DNA of 64,000 nucleotides from Janthinobacterium aquaticum (GCF_009208565.1 NZ_WFLK01000016.1:117009-181008); one strand, 5' to 3'. Positions 18,218 to 29,091 are shown, numbered from the stretch's first letter. Numbers and translations are program-made. The notes: generated by a model from the letters alone, not told the origin.

Positions 18218-18331
18218 CGCGCCCGGCAAAGGCATGGCATTTTGCTATTGCCTTTGAGTTCGCGCAAGCCCGCACAGGGCATCGAACTTACAATGCAAGT
18301 CCAACGATGTCGCCATGGACGGGAGGCGCAG

Positions 18332-19171
18332 ATGGATCACCGCGATGCTGCCAGCGACAGCCATCAGGTCTGGCTGTGGTTTCGCGCCGCTGCCGAGCAA
18401 GGCAACGCCTACGCGCAATTTAATCTCGGACTGCTGTATAAAAAAGGCGAGGGCGTGCAGCAGGACGATGCACGCGCCTTTGCCTGGTTGCGCCTGGCCG
18501 CCCTGCAAGGGCTGGCTTTTGCGCAGAATCATCTGGGCGCCATGTATTACCACGGCCGTGGCGCAGCGCAGAGCGACGATGACGCCGTGCTGTGGTTTCG
18601 CCGCGCCGCCGTCCAGGGCGAGGCCTCGGCGCAGCAGAACCTGGGCCAGATGTATCGCAAGGGCCGCGGCGTGCCGCAAGACGATGAACTGGCGCTGGCC
18701 TGGTTTTACCGCGCCGCCGGGCAGGGCGTGGCCAGCGCACAGTCGCAGCTGGGCGTGGCGTATGCGCAAGGGCTGGGCACCCAGCGCAACGATGCACTGG
18801 CGCTGGCCTGGTTTCGCAAGGCCGCGCTGCAGGGCGAGGCGCTGGCGCAGCTGAACCTGGGCCTGGCATACCAGCGCGGCCAGGGCGTGGCGCAGAGCGA
18901 CAGTCAGGCGCTGGCCTGGTTTCGCCAGGCTGCCGCGCAGGGTGTGCCAGCGGCGCAGCGTCTGCTTGGCGTCGCTTATGCACAGGGTCGTGGCGTGGCG
19001 GCCGACCAGCTGCGCGCCGCTGCCTGGCTGCAGCGCGCAGCCCGGCAGGACGACGCCGAAGCGCAGTGCAGGCTGGCACTGATGCTGGCGCCCACAGGGC
19101 TGCCATGTGCACAGTCGCTGACCAGCCTATGGTGTCGCGCGCGCTTTCCTCTGGCGCCGGACAGAACCTGA
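18332..19171 (+). CDS. Sel1-repeat protein
   Basis: The start at 18332 follows a GGGAGG ribosome site six bases upstream. Earlier in-frame starts lack one. The 279-residue protein is built almost entirely from about six Sel1-like (SLR) repeats of 36 residues, each with the pattern A-x-x-NLGLLY-x-x-G-x-GV-x-x-DD-x-x-A-x-x-W. Variants include LGAMYYHGRG, LGQMYRKGRG and LGVAYAQGRG. Such alpha-alpha solenoids mediate protein-protein contacts. There is no signal peptide, so it is probably cytoplasmic. The partner is unknown. The repeats cause visible internal similarity in the DNA. Confidence 0.85.
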   Translation: MDHRDAASDSHQVWLWFRAAAEQGNAYAQFNLGLLYKKGEGVQQDDARAFAWLRLAALQGLAFAQNHLGAMYYHGRGAAQSDDDAVLWFRRAAVQGEASAQQNLGQMYRKGRGVPQDDELALAWFYRAAGQGVASAQSQLGVAYAQGLGTQRNDALALAWFRKAALQGEALAQLNLGLAYQRGQGVAQSDSQALAWFRQAAAQGVPAAQRLLGVAYAQGRGVAADQLRAAAWLQRAARQDDAEAQCRLALMLAPTGLPCAQSLTSLWCRARFPLAPDRT

Positions 19172-19258
19172 AGGTCGCCGTGGCGTTTGCCAGGTGCAAG
19201 GCGCTGCGATAATCGGCTCGCCAGTTGGCGCAGCAACCGCTGCCTGCTCCGTAGCGCG

Positions 19259-21169
19259 TTAGGCCAGTTCCGGACGCGGCTTGGCGCCTTGGCGGCGGTC
19301 GATAAACAGGCTGTTGCCGTGGATTTTCTTGGCCTGCCTCTTCGCTTCGGCGGCCTGGGTGGCGATCTGGTGATGCGTATAGTACTGGTGCGCCTCCACC
19401 TTGATCAGGCCCAATGACAGGCTGATCAGCGAATAAAATACTTTCTTGCCCTGCCGGTCTTCGCTGATATAGCCGCCGCGCTCGCAGTCGTCGGCGCTGT
19501 AGAAGGCCAGGATGGCGCTGGCAAAGTCGTCCAGCATGGCCTGGCAGCGCGCTTCCCAGTCTTCGCTCTGGAACAGGATCATGAAGTCGTCGCCGCCGAT
19601 ATGGCCGATAAAGTCGCGGTTCGGGTCGCAATGCCGGCTCAGCAGCTCACCGGTCAGCTGGATCACATCGTCGCCCTTGCGGTAGCCGTACACATCGTTG
19701 AACGGCTTGAAATGGTCAAGGTCGCAATAGCAGACCCAGAAGCGGCTGCCGCTATGGAGCAGGCGGTCGATATGCTCGTTGATCGGTACATTGCCCGGCA
19801 ATTGCGTGAGCGGATTGGCGTAGCGCGCCGCGTTGATCTGCATCTGCGTGATTTCGCGCATCAGATCGTGGCCGCGTCCCATGCCCAGGTAGCGGCCGTT
19901 TTCCGTAATGATAAAGCCGTTGAACAGGTGGTGCGCGTCCGACTGCACCATGGTGTAGCTCAGTTCCTGCAAGCTGGTGTCATGGTCGGCGATCAGCGGC
20001 TGGGCGTCCATGAACTGGCTGCAGGATTTTTTGCCGTACAGTTCGCGCTGGTAAGGGCGGGCAAAGTGGTCGATCATCTCGAAGCGGTTGATCAGGCCCA
20101 GCGGCACGCCCTGGTCGACTACCGGGATCACCATCAGCTTGGGCTCGCGCGCAAACAGCTCGTAGACTTCGTTATTGTTCTTCGACGACGAGACGGTGGC
20201 TACATGCTGCAGCAGCTTGCGGATGCTGGCGCCGTTTTTTTCCAGGCTGCTGCGCTGCGGATAGACGGCCACGCCATTGCGCCCCAGCGCCTGCACCACC
20301 TCGGCTGGCAGCGCGCGCGCCGGCGCCGCATGCGGGCGGCCCAGGTGGTAGCCCTGGCCGAACGCCACGCCAAGATCGCGCAGTACCAGCAGTTCGGTCT
20401 GCGTCTCGATACCTTCGGCAATCACCAGCGTGCCCGATTTTTCCGCAATTTCCTGGATCGAGCGCACGAACTGCAGCTTGACCGGGTCATTGTTGATGCC
20501 CTGGATAAAGTGCATATCGATCTTGACATACTGCGGACGCAGTTCAGACCACAGGCGCAGGCTGGAAAAGCCTTCGCCCAGGTCGTCGATGGCGATCTGG
20601 AAACCCATGTTGCGGTAATGCCTGACCGCTTCGCGCATCAGCTCGTAATCGTAGGTGGGCTGGTTTTCCGTCAGCTCGATAATCACGCGCTCCGGGTTGA
20701 TGCCGATCTGCTCGATGTATTCCAGCGTGCCGCCATGGCGCGCATTGCGCAACAGCAGGCATTCCGGACTGACATTAAGGAACAGCTTGCCCGGGAGGTC
20801 CAGTTCGGCAAAGCGCTCCAGCACCACCTGTCGGCACAGATGTTCCACTTCCTGCGTCAGCCCGCCGGCGCGCGCCACCTTGAACAGATTCATCGGCGCA
20901 TGCAGCGCACTGTCGGACGGCCCGCGTATCAGCCCTTCATAGCCGATGATGTCGCCGCTGTGCATCTGGATAATCGGCTGGAACAGCGCCGACAGCTTGC
21001 GCCCGGCCACGATATCGAGCAGTTCGGCAGTCGCTTCCGCCGCCATGGACGAGGTCTTCAGGTAAGCCACATTGGCTGGCAGGGCAAGGTCCGACATGGG
21101 CGCGGGCGTAGGCATGACGGCGGAAAGAGCAAGGTTAGGCATGAGGGAACGGTGGGCGGCAGTCGGCAT
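19259..21169 (-). CDS. EAL-CBS-GGDEF signalling protein
   Basis: This 636-residue cytoplasmic protein has an N-terminal EAL domain at about residues 45-285, two CBS-like motifs at about 310-445, and a C-terminal GGDEF domain. The EAL residues for cyclic-di-GMP hydrolysis look intact: YEGLIRG (E of the EAL motif), NVSPE, IELTEN, AIDDLGEGFSS, VKIDM, IAEGIET and GQGYHLGRP. The GGDEF signature is GGDDF, so the cyclase site is probably degenerate, perhaps only binding GTP. CBS motifs may sense adenine nucleotides. I infer a phosphodiesterase. The N-terminus has several possible Met starts in the first 25 residues. Confidence 0.9.
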   Translation of the reverse strand: MPTAAHRSLMPNLALSAVMPTPAPMSDLALPANVAYLKTSSMAAEATAELLDIVAGRKLSALFQPIIQMHSGDIIGYEGLIRGPSDSALHAPMNLFKVARAGGLTQEVEHLCRQVVLERFAELDLPGKLFLNVSPECLLLRNARHGGTLEYIEQIGINPERVIIELTENQPTYDYELMREAVRHYRNMGFQIAIDDLGEGFSSLRLWSELRPQYVKIDMHFIQGINNDPVKLQFVRSIQEIAEKSGTLVIAEGIETQTELLVLRDLGVAFGQGYHLGRPHAAPARALPAEVVQALGRNGVAVYPQRSSLEKNGASIRKLLQHVATVSSSKNNNEVYELFAREPKLMVIPVVDQGVPLGLINRFEMIDHFARPYQRELYGKKSCSQFMDAQPLIADHDTSLQELSYTMVQSDAHHLFNGFIITENGRYLGMGRGHDLMREITQMQINAARYANPLTQLPGNVPINEHIDRLLHSGSRFWVCYCDLDHFKPFNDVYGYRKGDDVIQLTGELLSRHCDPNRDFIGHIGGDDFMILFQSEDWEARCQAMLDDFASAILAFYSADDCERGGYISEDRQGKKVFYSLISLSLGLIKVEAHQYYTHHQIATQAAEAKRQAKKIHGNSLFIDRRQGAKPRPELA

Positions 21170-21281
21170 GGCAGTGTTTTAGGCCATGGTCTATTGCCCA
21201 TCATAAATATCATTTATGACGGCTTGATGAAATCTGTAAGCGATTAGCAATATTTATTGACTGACTGTCACAGTTGCATCG

Positions 21282-21299
21282 CCATCATTTGCATGATGG
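21282..21299. promoter_or_regulatory. 7-bp-arm palindrome upstream of the S9 peptidase gene
   Basis: CCATCAT, loop TTGC, ATGATGG: a perfect inverted repeat in the 291-base region between two divergently transcribed genes, the EAL-CBS-GGDEF gene and the prolyl oligopeptidase gene. It lies in AT-richer DNA than its surroundings. It could be an operator for either gene. No regulator is adjacent, so this is a positional inference. Confidence 0.4.
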
Positions 21300-21460
21300 T
21301 TTGCGTTTGGCGCCAAATAAAAGCCGGCATATTGCCCGGATAACTGTGCATTAAAAGTAGTAATCCACGTTATGATTTACTTTGGCGAAAGTCAACATGG
21401 GCAGCGCCGGCGCAAGACCAGCTTGCCATTCGAGAATCCCCACAATGAGACGAACAACCC

Positions 21461-23677
<2,217 letters not shown>

Positions 23678-23701
23678 GCTGCTGATTGTGGAGTGTGAAA
23701 A

Positions 23702-23731
23702 GCGCGGGTGCGGTTGGCCCGCGTTTTTTAT
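23702..23731 (+). terminator. rho-independent terminator of the S9 peptidase gene
   Basis: A GCGGG stem pairs with CCCGC across a short GC loop and is followed by a run of T (GCGTTTTTTA). It is correctly placed 25-54 bases after the stop codon of the peptidase gene. Confidence 0.85.
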
Positions 23732-24418
23732 GGGCTGTCACGACAAGACAATGTTACTGTTGCCTTGACCGAGCCCTAGAAGGTTCAGTAGCGGCATCAC
23801 GCATAACTTGATGTGCACCACGCAGATAGACGCTCGCCCAGCGCAATCGACAAGTACTCTTTCCAGCTTTCGGGCTACTAAAGATAGAGGCGGTAAAATC
23901 ACGCAAGCAGCGACGTACTTTGAAACAGTTTCACGAACAACTAAAGGGGTTGCGCTTTGAAGGTTCTTAGACAGAGTTGCTGCGTTCGCTAGGATATGGC
24001 GGGCGAGTCAAACTGACAGGGTCAGTTCAGCTAGCAAACGCACACCAAACCGTTAAAATGGGGTGGTGAAGTCAGCAACGTGCCACACCTTTCTCGCGGG
24101 GGGGGGGGCAGGCGAAATTGGTTCTCCCCGCACCTGAGCAGTGCTTCGGCAGGGAATCCAATGGCGCAGCAAAGAGTGACACAAGCCGCTATACAGACAA
24201 GCAGGTAGGGCTTACAAATTGGAACCCACCTCCTGGCGTGTATATGCAAAATGCGAGGCCTATAGCTTCATATCCCCGATCCTCTCTCCCGGTGCTCTGA
24301 TTGAGTACTTACTCACGGTAAGCAGCAATTCAACTTGTCCTATCGCATAAAGCTTCTTACTTGACAGAATTCATTGTGTTCTATTGCGAAAGCAGGTTCC
24401 AGAGCCAGTGTATCATTT
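23732..24418. other. gene-poor left flank of the reverse-transcriptase island
   Basis: There is no convincing intact gene in these 687 bases. A short open plus-strand stretch around 23891-23971 (reading SRKQRRTLKQFHEQLKG, then a stop) looks like a decayed coding remnant, perhaps of a mobile-element gene. GGGTCAGTT at about 24020 is a partial match to the 18-bp repeat found elsewhere. A run of 11 G lies at 24098-24108, and a palindrome TGAGTA-CT-TACTCA at 24302-24315. The stretch may also contain the 3' end of the minus-strand RT transcript or a structured RNA, but no hairpin there is decisive. Confidence 0.5.
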
Positions 24419-26416
24419 TTAGTATCCTGGGTTCAACTGTTTTCTGACTAATAATTTTTCTAAGTTCAAGTTATCCGACCAGTTAACAAAATGAAGATGA
24501 GCGGTAAAGAAGTTGATCAACTGTCCTCTTTCTTGGTCTGAGGTAATTCTATTGAGGGCGTGTTTTGAGAAGTCGTTTAATATTTCCCCTTTTTCATCTC
24601 GATTGATAAATGGACATGAGAGCATATCTACCAATAACAACGTTAATTCACTATTAAAGCCAATTCTATTGTCGCTGTCCTTGAAAACCCTTTTTAGTTC
24701 AGTCAAAACTTCAATGCTAAGCTCGGCGTATAGTGGTTTTGCGCGAATCACATAAAACAGTGCGATAAAATCAAAATAATGGAATGAAGAATATTTAATT
24801 TTATTAGAGATATCAAAATATTTTCGGATGTCATCTTCCGATAAGTTGTCATCGGGACAAATAGCTCTTAGTGCTATGAGCAGGTTATGAACCTCAATGC
24901 CACCTAATTCTCCTGAGGGACGAGAGTCCAATACCGTAATTGCGGAGTTTTTTAATTGCCTCTGCAAAGATTCTTTTAGTCTTGGATCTAGGTTTCCAAA
25001 TTTATCTATTGTTAACATAAATTGCGAAACCAAATATGTTGTCCGTACTCTGAAGTCCATTGAATACAAAAAAAATACTATTTCTATAGTACTTGTTAAT
25101 AAACTCTGAAGGTTCTGCCACGGGATAGGCGCATCTGGAAATTTTCTAATTTTTTTTTCAAGGCGATAGCATGATTTTATTATCGCAGACAAAGCATATC
25201 CACTAATTATATTGAAGCTTTGGGAGCTTCTTTTTAGAGCTATCTTTATGTCCCTAATTACGTGAGTGGCTTGTCTAAATGGTGTGTTGATAACCTTTAA
25301 GTGTCCAGTAAATAGCGGCTCTGTTTTGGAGTTTTCGTCGGAATCTGGTGGAGTAATTGCCCGACGAACCTCGGCAAGCCAATGTAAAACGCTCTCATCT
25401 AAAACTTTCTGAACATCACTTTTTGCAATGGTCTGACCAGTTGCGAAAGGGACCGACATCTCTACGGTCTTCGATTCATTTAGATATAATTTATAATCTT
25501 GTAGTTGATGCTCTACAATATGGTAGATGGAATTTTCAATATCTTTATTTCGGGTGAAAAGAAAATAATCATCCAGATATCTACGAATTGCATACTCGGA
25601 ATCCAATATTCCAGCTTCATTGATTGCTGTGAAAATATTAGAATCGATCTGCTGAAGAATTATTTCCGCGAAAATTCGTGACGCTTCAGGACCAACAACG
25701 ATACCGTTTGTTTCTTGATAGTTAGCGGCCATCATTAAACTATCAAAGGTTGAATCAAAACTTGTGCCTTGATGTTCTTTGGCAAATAGTTTGCCTTTAA
25801 CTGCCCAGGAAATAGTATGTGTATAAATGCTGGCGAAGCAACGCTTAACATCGAAGCGTTTTAGATTGCAAAATTGACGCTCCAGATTTAGAAATTCACC
25901 TGAATCAATGAATTTATATAATTGGTTAAACTTAGAGTAATAAAAGTAAGAGCTTGCATATTTGCCTTCATAGCCCTCTATTTCAGGGTTTTCCTCGACC
26001 TCATTCTCATTTAGTTCTGCGCCCTCATCGTATTCGTGTGTGTAAAAATAGGACGCCACCCGAACCGGATAGCGCAAACTAAATCGGCTTTTCCGACACA
26101 GTGAAAGGATCAAATCACTGTAGGAAGTGTAGAAATTAGTAAAAGATAATTGATGCGCAGGATGAATAATGGACAACCGGCGCTCTTTATTTGCCCCTTG
26201 ACGGATGTTATAGTCGTAAGGGATAGTTGATTTTAAGCTATTTTTAGAAAAAATTGTCTTTACAAAAGCTGGTATGGTAGAAGAATTTTTTTCTGATAAA
26301 ATGGCAAAATGATAAAGCTTTTTGTTTGAAAATATTATTGGTGTTTCATAAGGCAAAGTTTCGGTGAGTAAAACTCTATTCGCATCCTTTTGCCTAATTC
26401 TGATTTTCTCTTTCAT
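24419..26416 (-). CDS. drt3b: antiviral reverse transcriptase, Drt3b-like (UG8-type)
   Basis: The 665-residue protein is encoded in AT-rich DNA. RT motif A is RFDVKRCFASIYTH (187-200, Asp189), motif B NGIVVGPEASRIFAEI (237-252), and motif C RRYLDDYFLFT with the catalytic Asp282-Asp283. An acidic insert covers about 127-151, and a long helical C-terminal domain without nuclease motifs follows, as in Abi-like RTs. The ATG at 26416 overlaps the upstream RT stop in ATGA, so the GTG at 26425 is rejected. A larger second RT behind a smaller one is the layout of DRT type 3 (UG3 plus UG8). In that system I recall this partner making the second strand of a repetitive DNA. The subtype rests on architecture and memory; RT identity is certain. 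Confidence 0.85.
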   Translation of the reverse strand: MKEKIRIRQKDANRVLLTETLPYETPIIFSNKKLYHFAILSEKNSSTIPAFVKTIFSKNSLKSTIPYDYNIRQGANKERRLSIIHPAHQLSFTNFYTSYSDLILSLCRKSRFSLRYPVRVASYFYTHEYDEGAELNENEVEENPEIEGYEGKYASSYFYYSKFNQLYKFIDSGEFLNLERQFCNLKRFDVKRCFASIYTHTISWAVKGKLFAKEHQGTSFDSTFDSLMMAANYQETNGIVVGPEASRIFAEIILQQIDSNIFTAINEAGILDSEYAIRRYLDDYFLFTRNKDIENSIYHIVEHQLQDYKLYLNESKTVEMSVPFATGQTIAKSDVQKVLDESVLHWLAEVRRAITPPDSDENSKTEPLFTGHLKVINTPFRQATHVIRDIKIALKRSSQSFNIISGYALSAIIKSCYRLEKKIRKFPDAPIPWQNLQSLLTSTIEIVFFLYSMDFRVRTTYLVSQFMLTIDKFGNLDPRLKESLQRQLKNSAITVLDSRPSGELGGIEVHNLLIALRAICPDDNLSEDDIRKYFDISNKIKYSSFHYFDFIALFYVIRAKPLYAELSIEVLTELKRVFKDSDNRIGFNSELTLLLVDMLSCPFINRDEKGEILNDFSKHALNRITSDQERGQLINFFTAHLHFVNWSDNLNLEKLLVRKQLNPGY

Positions 26417-27705
26417 TGCCAGCACTTTCTAATGTTTTTAAGGCTATGCGAGCTCACTGACTTTGATCGTTTACTTTTGAAGCCGGAAACAAACGATAAT
26501 TTCGCGAGGTCATTTTTCTGTTGTGCGGACAGCATACTGGATTGTTTGACACCAAACTGTCCAGTGTTCGCATAAACTTGAGACCGTAAAAACTGATTCA
26601 TCGCAATAAAAGGTGCCATATTTGTAATCAGTGGATAATTGTAATGAATTCCAGACATTAACTTCCCTCGTCGCCCTTGCGTCTTAATTCGACGGTTCTC
26701 AGTAAGAAATTTTATCCTGTCATGTAGAAGTGAAAAATTAGATAATTTGTGGTTATCAAGAAACGCTATAACCATACGCGCTTTAATTCTTCTTACCTTA
26801 TTCTCCGACATACTCACGTCCACGATGATTTTCTTTTTAGTGTCCCTTAAAGGGATTTTGGGGATTGTTAATTTATAACCTAGATAATTTATCTCTATCT
26901 GGGGTGTGGAAGGGCAAACACATTTAACAGCGCACTGGCAAGGTGATCTGCCGCATTCACACGTTATGAGACAGTTGCAACCTACATAATAGCTTACACA
27001 TTTATCAAAATTTATTTTCATTTTTCCGGGAAGGAAATCTGTGATTTCAGACAGGATAGATGGCCGACTCTTTGAGGAAAATATTATCATGTCATCCACG
27101 TACCTGGAGTAATAATAAACTCCATCCATTTCCGATATTTTCTTATCTAGGTCTTTCAGATATAGCTCTGAAAGAGTGGCACTTATAGACAAACCTCTTG
27201 GTAATCCATACTTTATATATTTGCCAAAATTTTTGAAAAGTATAGAAATCAAATTGTGAGTAGTTGATGAAATAAGGTTGTCATCAAGAAGTTTTTTAAT
27301 AATAAAATCTCTATCTATGCTCTCATAGAATTTTGCAATATCAATTTTATATATGTGTTTGGGGCAATTTTCTTCTAGTAATATAGTGGCTTGTTGAATT
27401 ATGGTATTTCTGTTGGCTTGTCTGGTGGAATATCTATTTCTTATTATTCCGTTAATTCTCCTTAAAACTAAATCGTCTCCAAGCAAAGTGGGTTGATATG
27501 CCAAGAATGATCCAACTTTAATGGGTTTTAGTTTTCCAAACTGGAATTTATTGGATGCAATTGTTTTTTCTAACCAACCCAGGTATGCCTCACGTAGATG
27601 TTTTTCTTTTAAAATACCCTGATTTCCGTCTTTTTGTCGAATCATTGAACGAAGACTTCGTTTGGAAAATTCTGTTGTCAGCATTTTTTGTAAAGGTTCA
27701 CGCAC
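26413..27705 (-). CDS. drt3a: antiviral reverse transcriptase, Drt3a-like (UG3-type)
   Basis: The 430-residue group-II-intron/retron-like RT has the RT-0/1 region LVLRRINGIIRNRYSTRQANR, motif A HIYKIDIAKFYESID (Asp122), motif B YGLPRGLSISATLSELYL (about 166-183), and motif C SRYVDDMIIF with Asp204-Asp205. Between the palm and thumb is a cluster of nine cysteines in residues 236-264, likely a metal-binding finger. The thumb follows. No maturase or HNH domain is present, so it is not a group II intron ORF. The start is GTG 27705 or ATG 27684, with no clear ribosome site for either. First gene of a two-gene operon, it is inferred to be the RNA-templated RT of a type 3 DRT defence system. Confidence 0.85.
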   Translation of the reverse strand: MREPLQKMLTTEFSKRSLRSMIRQKDGNQGILKEKHLREAYLGWLEKTIASNKFQFGKLKPIKVGSFLAYQPTLLGDDLVLRRINGIIRNRYSTRQANRNTIIQQATILLEENCPKHIYKIDIAKFYESIDRDFIIKKLLDDNLISSTTHNLISILFKNFGKYIKYGLPRGLSISATLSELYLKDLDKKISEMDGVYYYSRYVDDMIIFSSKSRPSILSEITDFLPGKMKINFDKCVSYYVGCNCLITCECGRSPCQCAVKCVCPSTPQIEINYLGYKLTIPKIPLRDTKKKIIVDVSMSENKVRRIKARMVIAFLDNHKLSNFSLLHDRIKFLTENRRIKTQGRRGKLMSGIHYNYPLITNMAPFIAMNQFLRSQVYANTGQFGVKQSSMLSAQQKNDLAKLSFVSGFKSKRSKSVSSHSLKNIRKCWQ

Positions 27706-27762
27706 TGATGATTGGTATTTTGGCTATCGCACTTTGCGGCAAAGGGCCATTCCGGTTTAGTT

Positions 27763-27791
27763 GTATTTTGCAACCTACTGCCCAATGTCAA
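27763..27791 (-). promoter_or_regulatory. possible promoter of the two-RT operon
   Basis: On the minus strand a perfect -35 hexamer TTGACA (27791-27786) lies about 80 bases before the GTG of the first RT gene. The best -10 at 18-base spacing is only AATACA (three of six matches). A 12-base palindrome GATATGCATATC lies upstream at 27826-27837. The placement is sensible for an operon promoter but the -10 is weak. Confidence 0.3.
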
Positions 27792-27800
27792 CTTAACGGA

Positions 27801-28136
27801 TCAGTGTAACTCAAGATATCTAATAGATATGCATATCATTGAGAAATTGTTTTTGCAGTAGAGCAAACGCGCCCGATACGGTGCTGCTATGTGTGCTCCG
27901 TTAACGTGAAAGAAACGATGTTCGGGACGTGCGCCTGCCTGACCATCGTTGGTCAAGGCATACAACGATAGAAGCATGTCAGGCTGATTCAGGATGAATC
28001 CGAATTTCGTCAGTGCCTTGATCCATCGCGGTGCATTACGTTGCACCGCGAGCGCTTCGTAGTCGGTGGTACTGTCGCGGTAGTTTTCGCCACGTTGCAG
28101 AGTGTAGAACACGGAGCGCTTGTGGCCGCGCGGCAT
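27801..28136 (-). CDS. doubtful hypothetical ORF at the right island boundary
   Basis: This open frame of about 111 codons starts MPRGHKRSVFYTLQRG. The first two thirds have the GC-rich codon use of the chromosome, while the last third crosses into AT-rich island DNA and ends ICISIRYLELH. I recognise no family, and the ribosome site is weak. It may be a chromosomal gene truncated by insertion of the RT island, with its natural C-terminus replaced. It begins 16 bases after the LysR stop on the same strand. It might instead be spurious and overlap a structured RNA upstream of the RT genes. Confidence 0.3.
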   Translation of the reverse strand: MPRGHKRSVFYTLQRGENYRDSTTDYEALAVQRNAPRWIKALTKFGFILNQPDMLLSLYALTNDGQAGARPEHRFFHVNGAHIAAPYRARLLYCKNNFSMICISIRYLELH

Positions 28137-28151
28137 CAGCAACGCCTGGAC

Positions 28152-29072
28152 TTATCTTGCTGGTTGCTGGTGTTGCTCTGCGCGCCCGACCGGAAACACC
28201 CGTTCGCCCAGAAAGTCGACAAAAGCCCGGATCTTCGGTGACGCCTGTCGTCCCGACGGCCACAGCACATGAAATGTGCCGGTACGCTGTACATATTCGC
28301 CCAGCACCGGGAACAAGTGGCCATCGGCAATCGCGTCGCGTATGGCGAAATCGGGCAGGCAGGCGATACCCAGGCCTTGCAGGGCGAAGCAGACGCGCGT
28401 TTCGATGTTATTGCAGATCATCGAGGTTGGCAGCTGCCACTCCGCTTCGCCAGGTACGGCCTGCAACGGCCAGGTTTCCAGCTTGCCGGTGTGAGGGTAG
28501 CGATAATGCAGGCAGCTGTGCTGTGCCAGGTCGGCCGGATGTTGCGGGAAGCCGTGCTGTGCCAGGTAGGCGGGGGAGGCGACCAGCATCATCTGGAACT
28601 GGCCCAGTTGCCGCGCGGACAGGCGCGAGTCGGTGGGCGTGCCGGTGCGTACGACGGCATCGAAACCTTCTTCGATCACATCGACCATGCGGTCGCTAAA
28701 GTCCAGGTCGAGTTCGATCTCGGGATACTGGCGCATGAATTCGCCCAGTACGGGCAGGACCAGGGAGCTGACCAGCGGCAGGCTGACGCGCAGGCGTCCG
28801 CGTGGCGCGGCAGTCGCTTGCGACAGCTCCAGTTCGGCCGCTTCGATTTCGGCCAGGATGCGCCGGCTGCGTTCGAGGAACTGCGTGCCCTCTGCCGTCA
28901 GCGTCATGCTGCGCGTGCTGCGGTGAAACAGCCGTACGCCCAGCCGCGCTTCCAGTCGCGCCATGCTCTTGCCCACGGCCGATGCGGATACGCCCAGCAG
29001 GCGCCCGGCCGCGACAAAACTGCGTGTTTCGGCCACCTGCACGAAGACGATAAACCCGTTCAGACTTTCCAT
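28152..29072 (-). CDS. LysR-family transcriptional regulator
   Basis: This 306-residue regulator has the N-terminal winged helix-turn-helix FVQVAETRSFVAAGRLLGVSA, then SAVGKSMARLEARLGVRLF and HRSTRSMTLT. The effector domain follows (LRVSLPLVSSLVLPVLGEF, then IELDLDFSDRMVDVIEEGFDAVVRTG). The last motif is typical of the CrgA/DmlR-type subgroup. It is divergent from the serine hydrolase-MFS operon, with three TGCGGA sites in the 120-base gap, so it probably regulates that operon and itself. The inducer is unknown. Confidence 0.93.
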   Translation of the reverse strand: MESLNGFIVFVQVAETRSFVAAGRLLGVSASAVGKSMARLEARLGVRLFHRSTRSMTLTAEGTQFLERSRRILAEIEAAELELSQATAAPRGRLRVSLPLVSSLVLPVLGEFMRQYPEIELDLDFSDRMVDVIEEGFDAVVRTGTPTDSRLSARQLGQFQMMLVASPAYLAQHGFPQHPADLAQHSCLHYRYPHTGKLETWPLQAVPGEAEWQLPTSMICNNIETRVCFALQGLGIACLPDFAIRDAIADGHLFPVLGEYVQRTGTFHVLWPSGRQASPKIRAFVDFLGERVFPVGRAEQHQQPAR

Positions 29073-29091
29073 ATTCCTCTTGCGTTCCGAT

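Noticed and set aside
18332..19171. Internal direct repeats in the Sel1 gene considered as a CRISPR or tandem-repeat array
   Set aside because: The 108-base periodicity follows the 36-residue Sel1 repeats in an open frame with no constant spacer-repeat pattern.
24031..24249. 72-codon minus-strand ORF with a Cys-rich hydrophobic stretch
   Set aside because: It runs across the 11-G tract, has no ribosome site and no recognisable family, so it is probably a chance frame.
26036..26043. Eight-base GT repeat (AC repeat on the RT strand) as a template for repetitive DNA synthesis
   Set aside because: It lies inside the Drt3b-like coding sequence and encodes part of FYTHE, so it is best explained by codon content.
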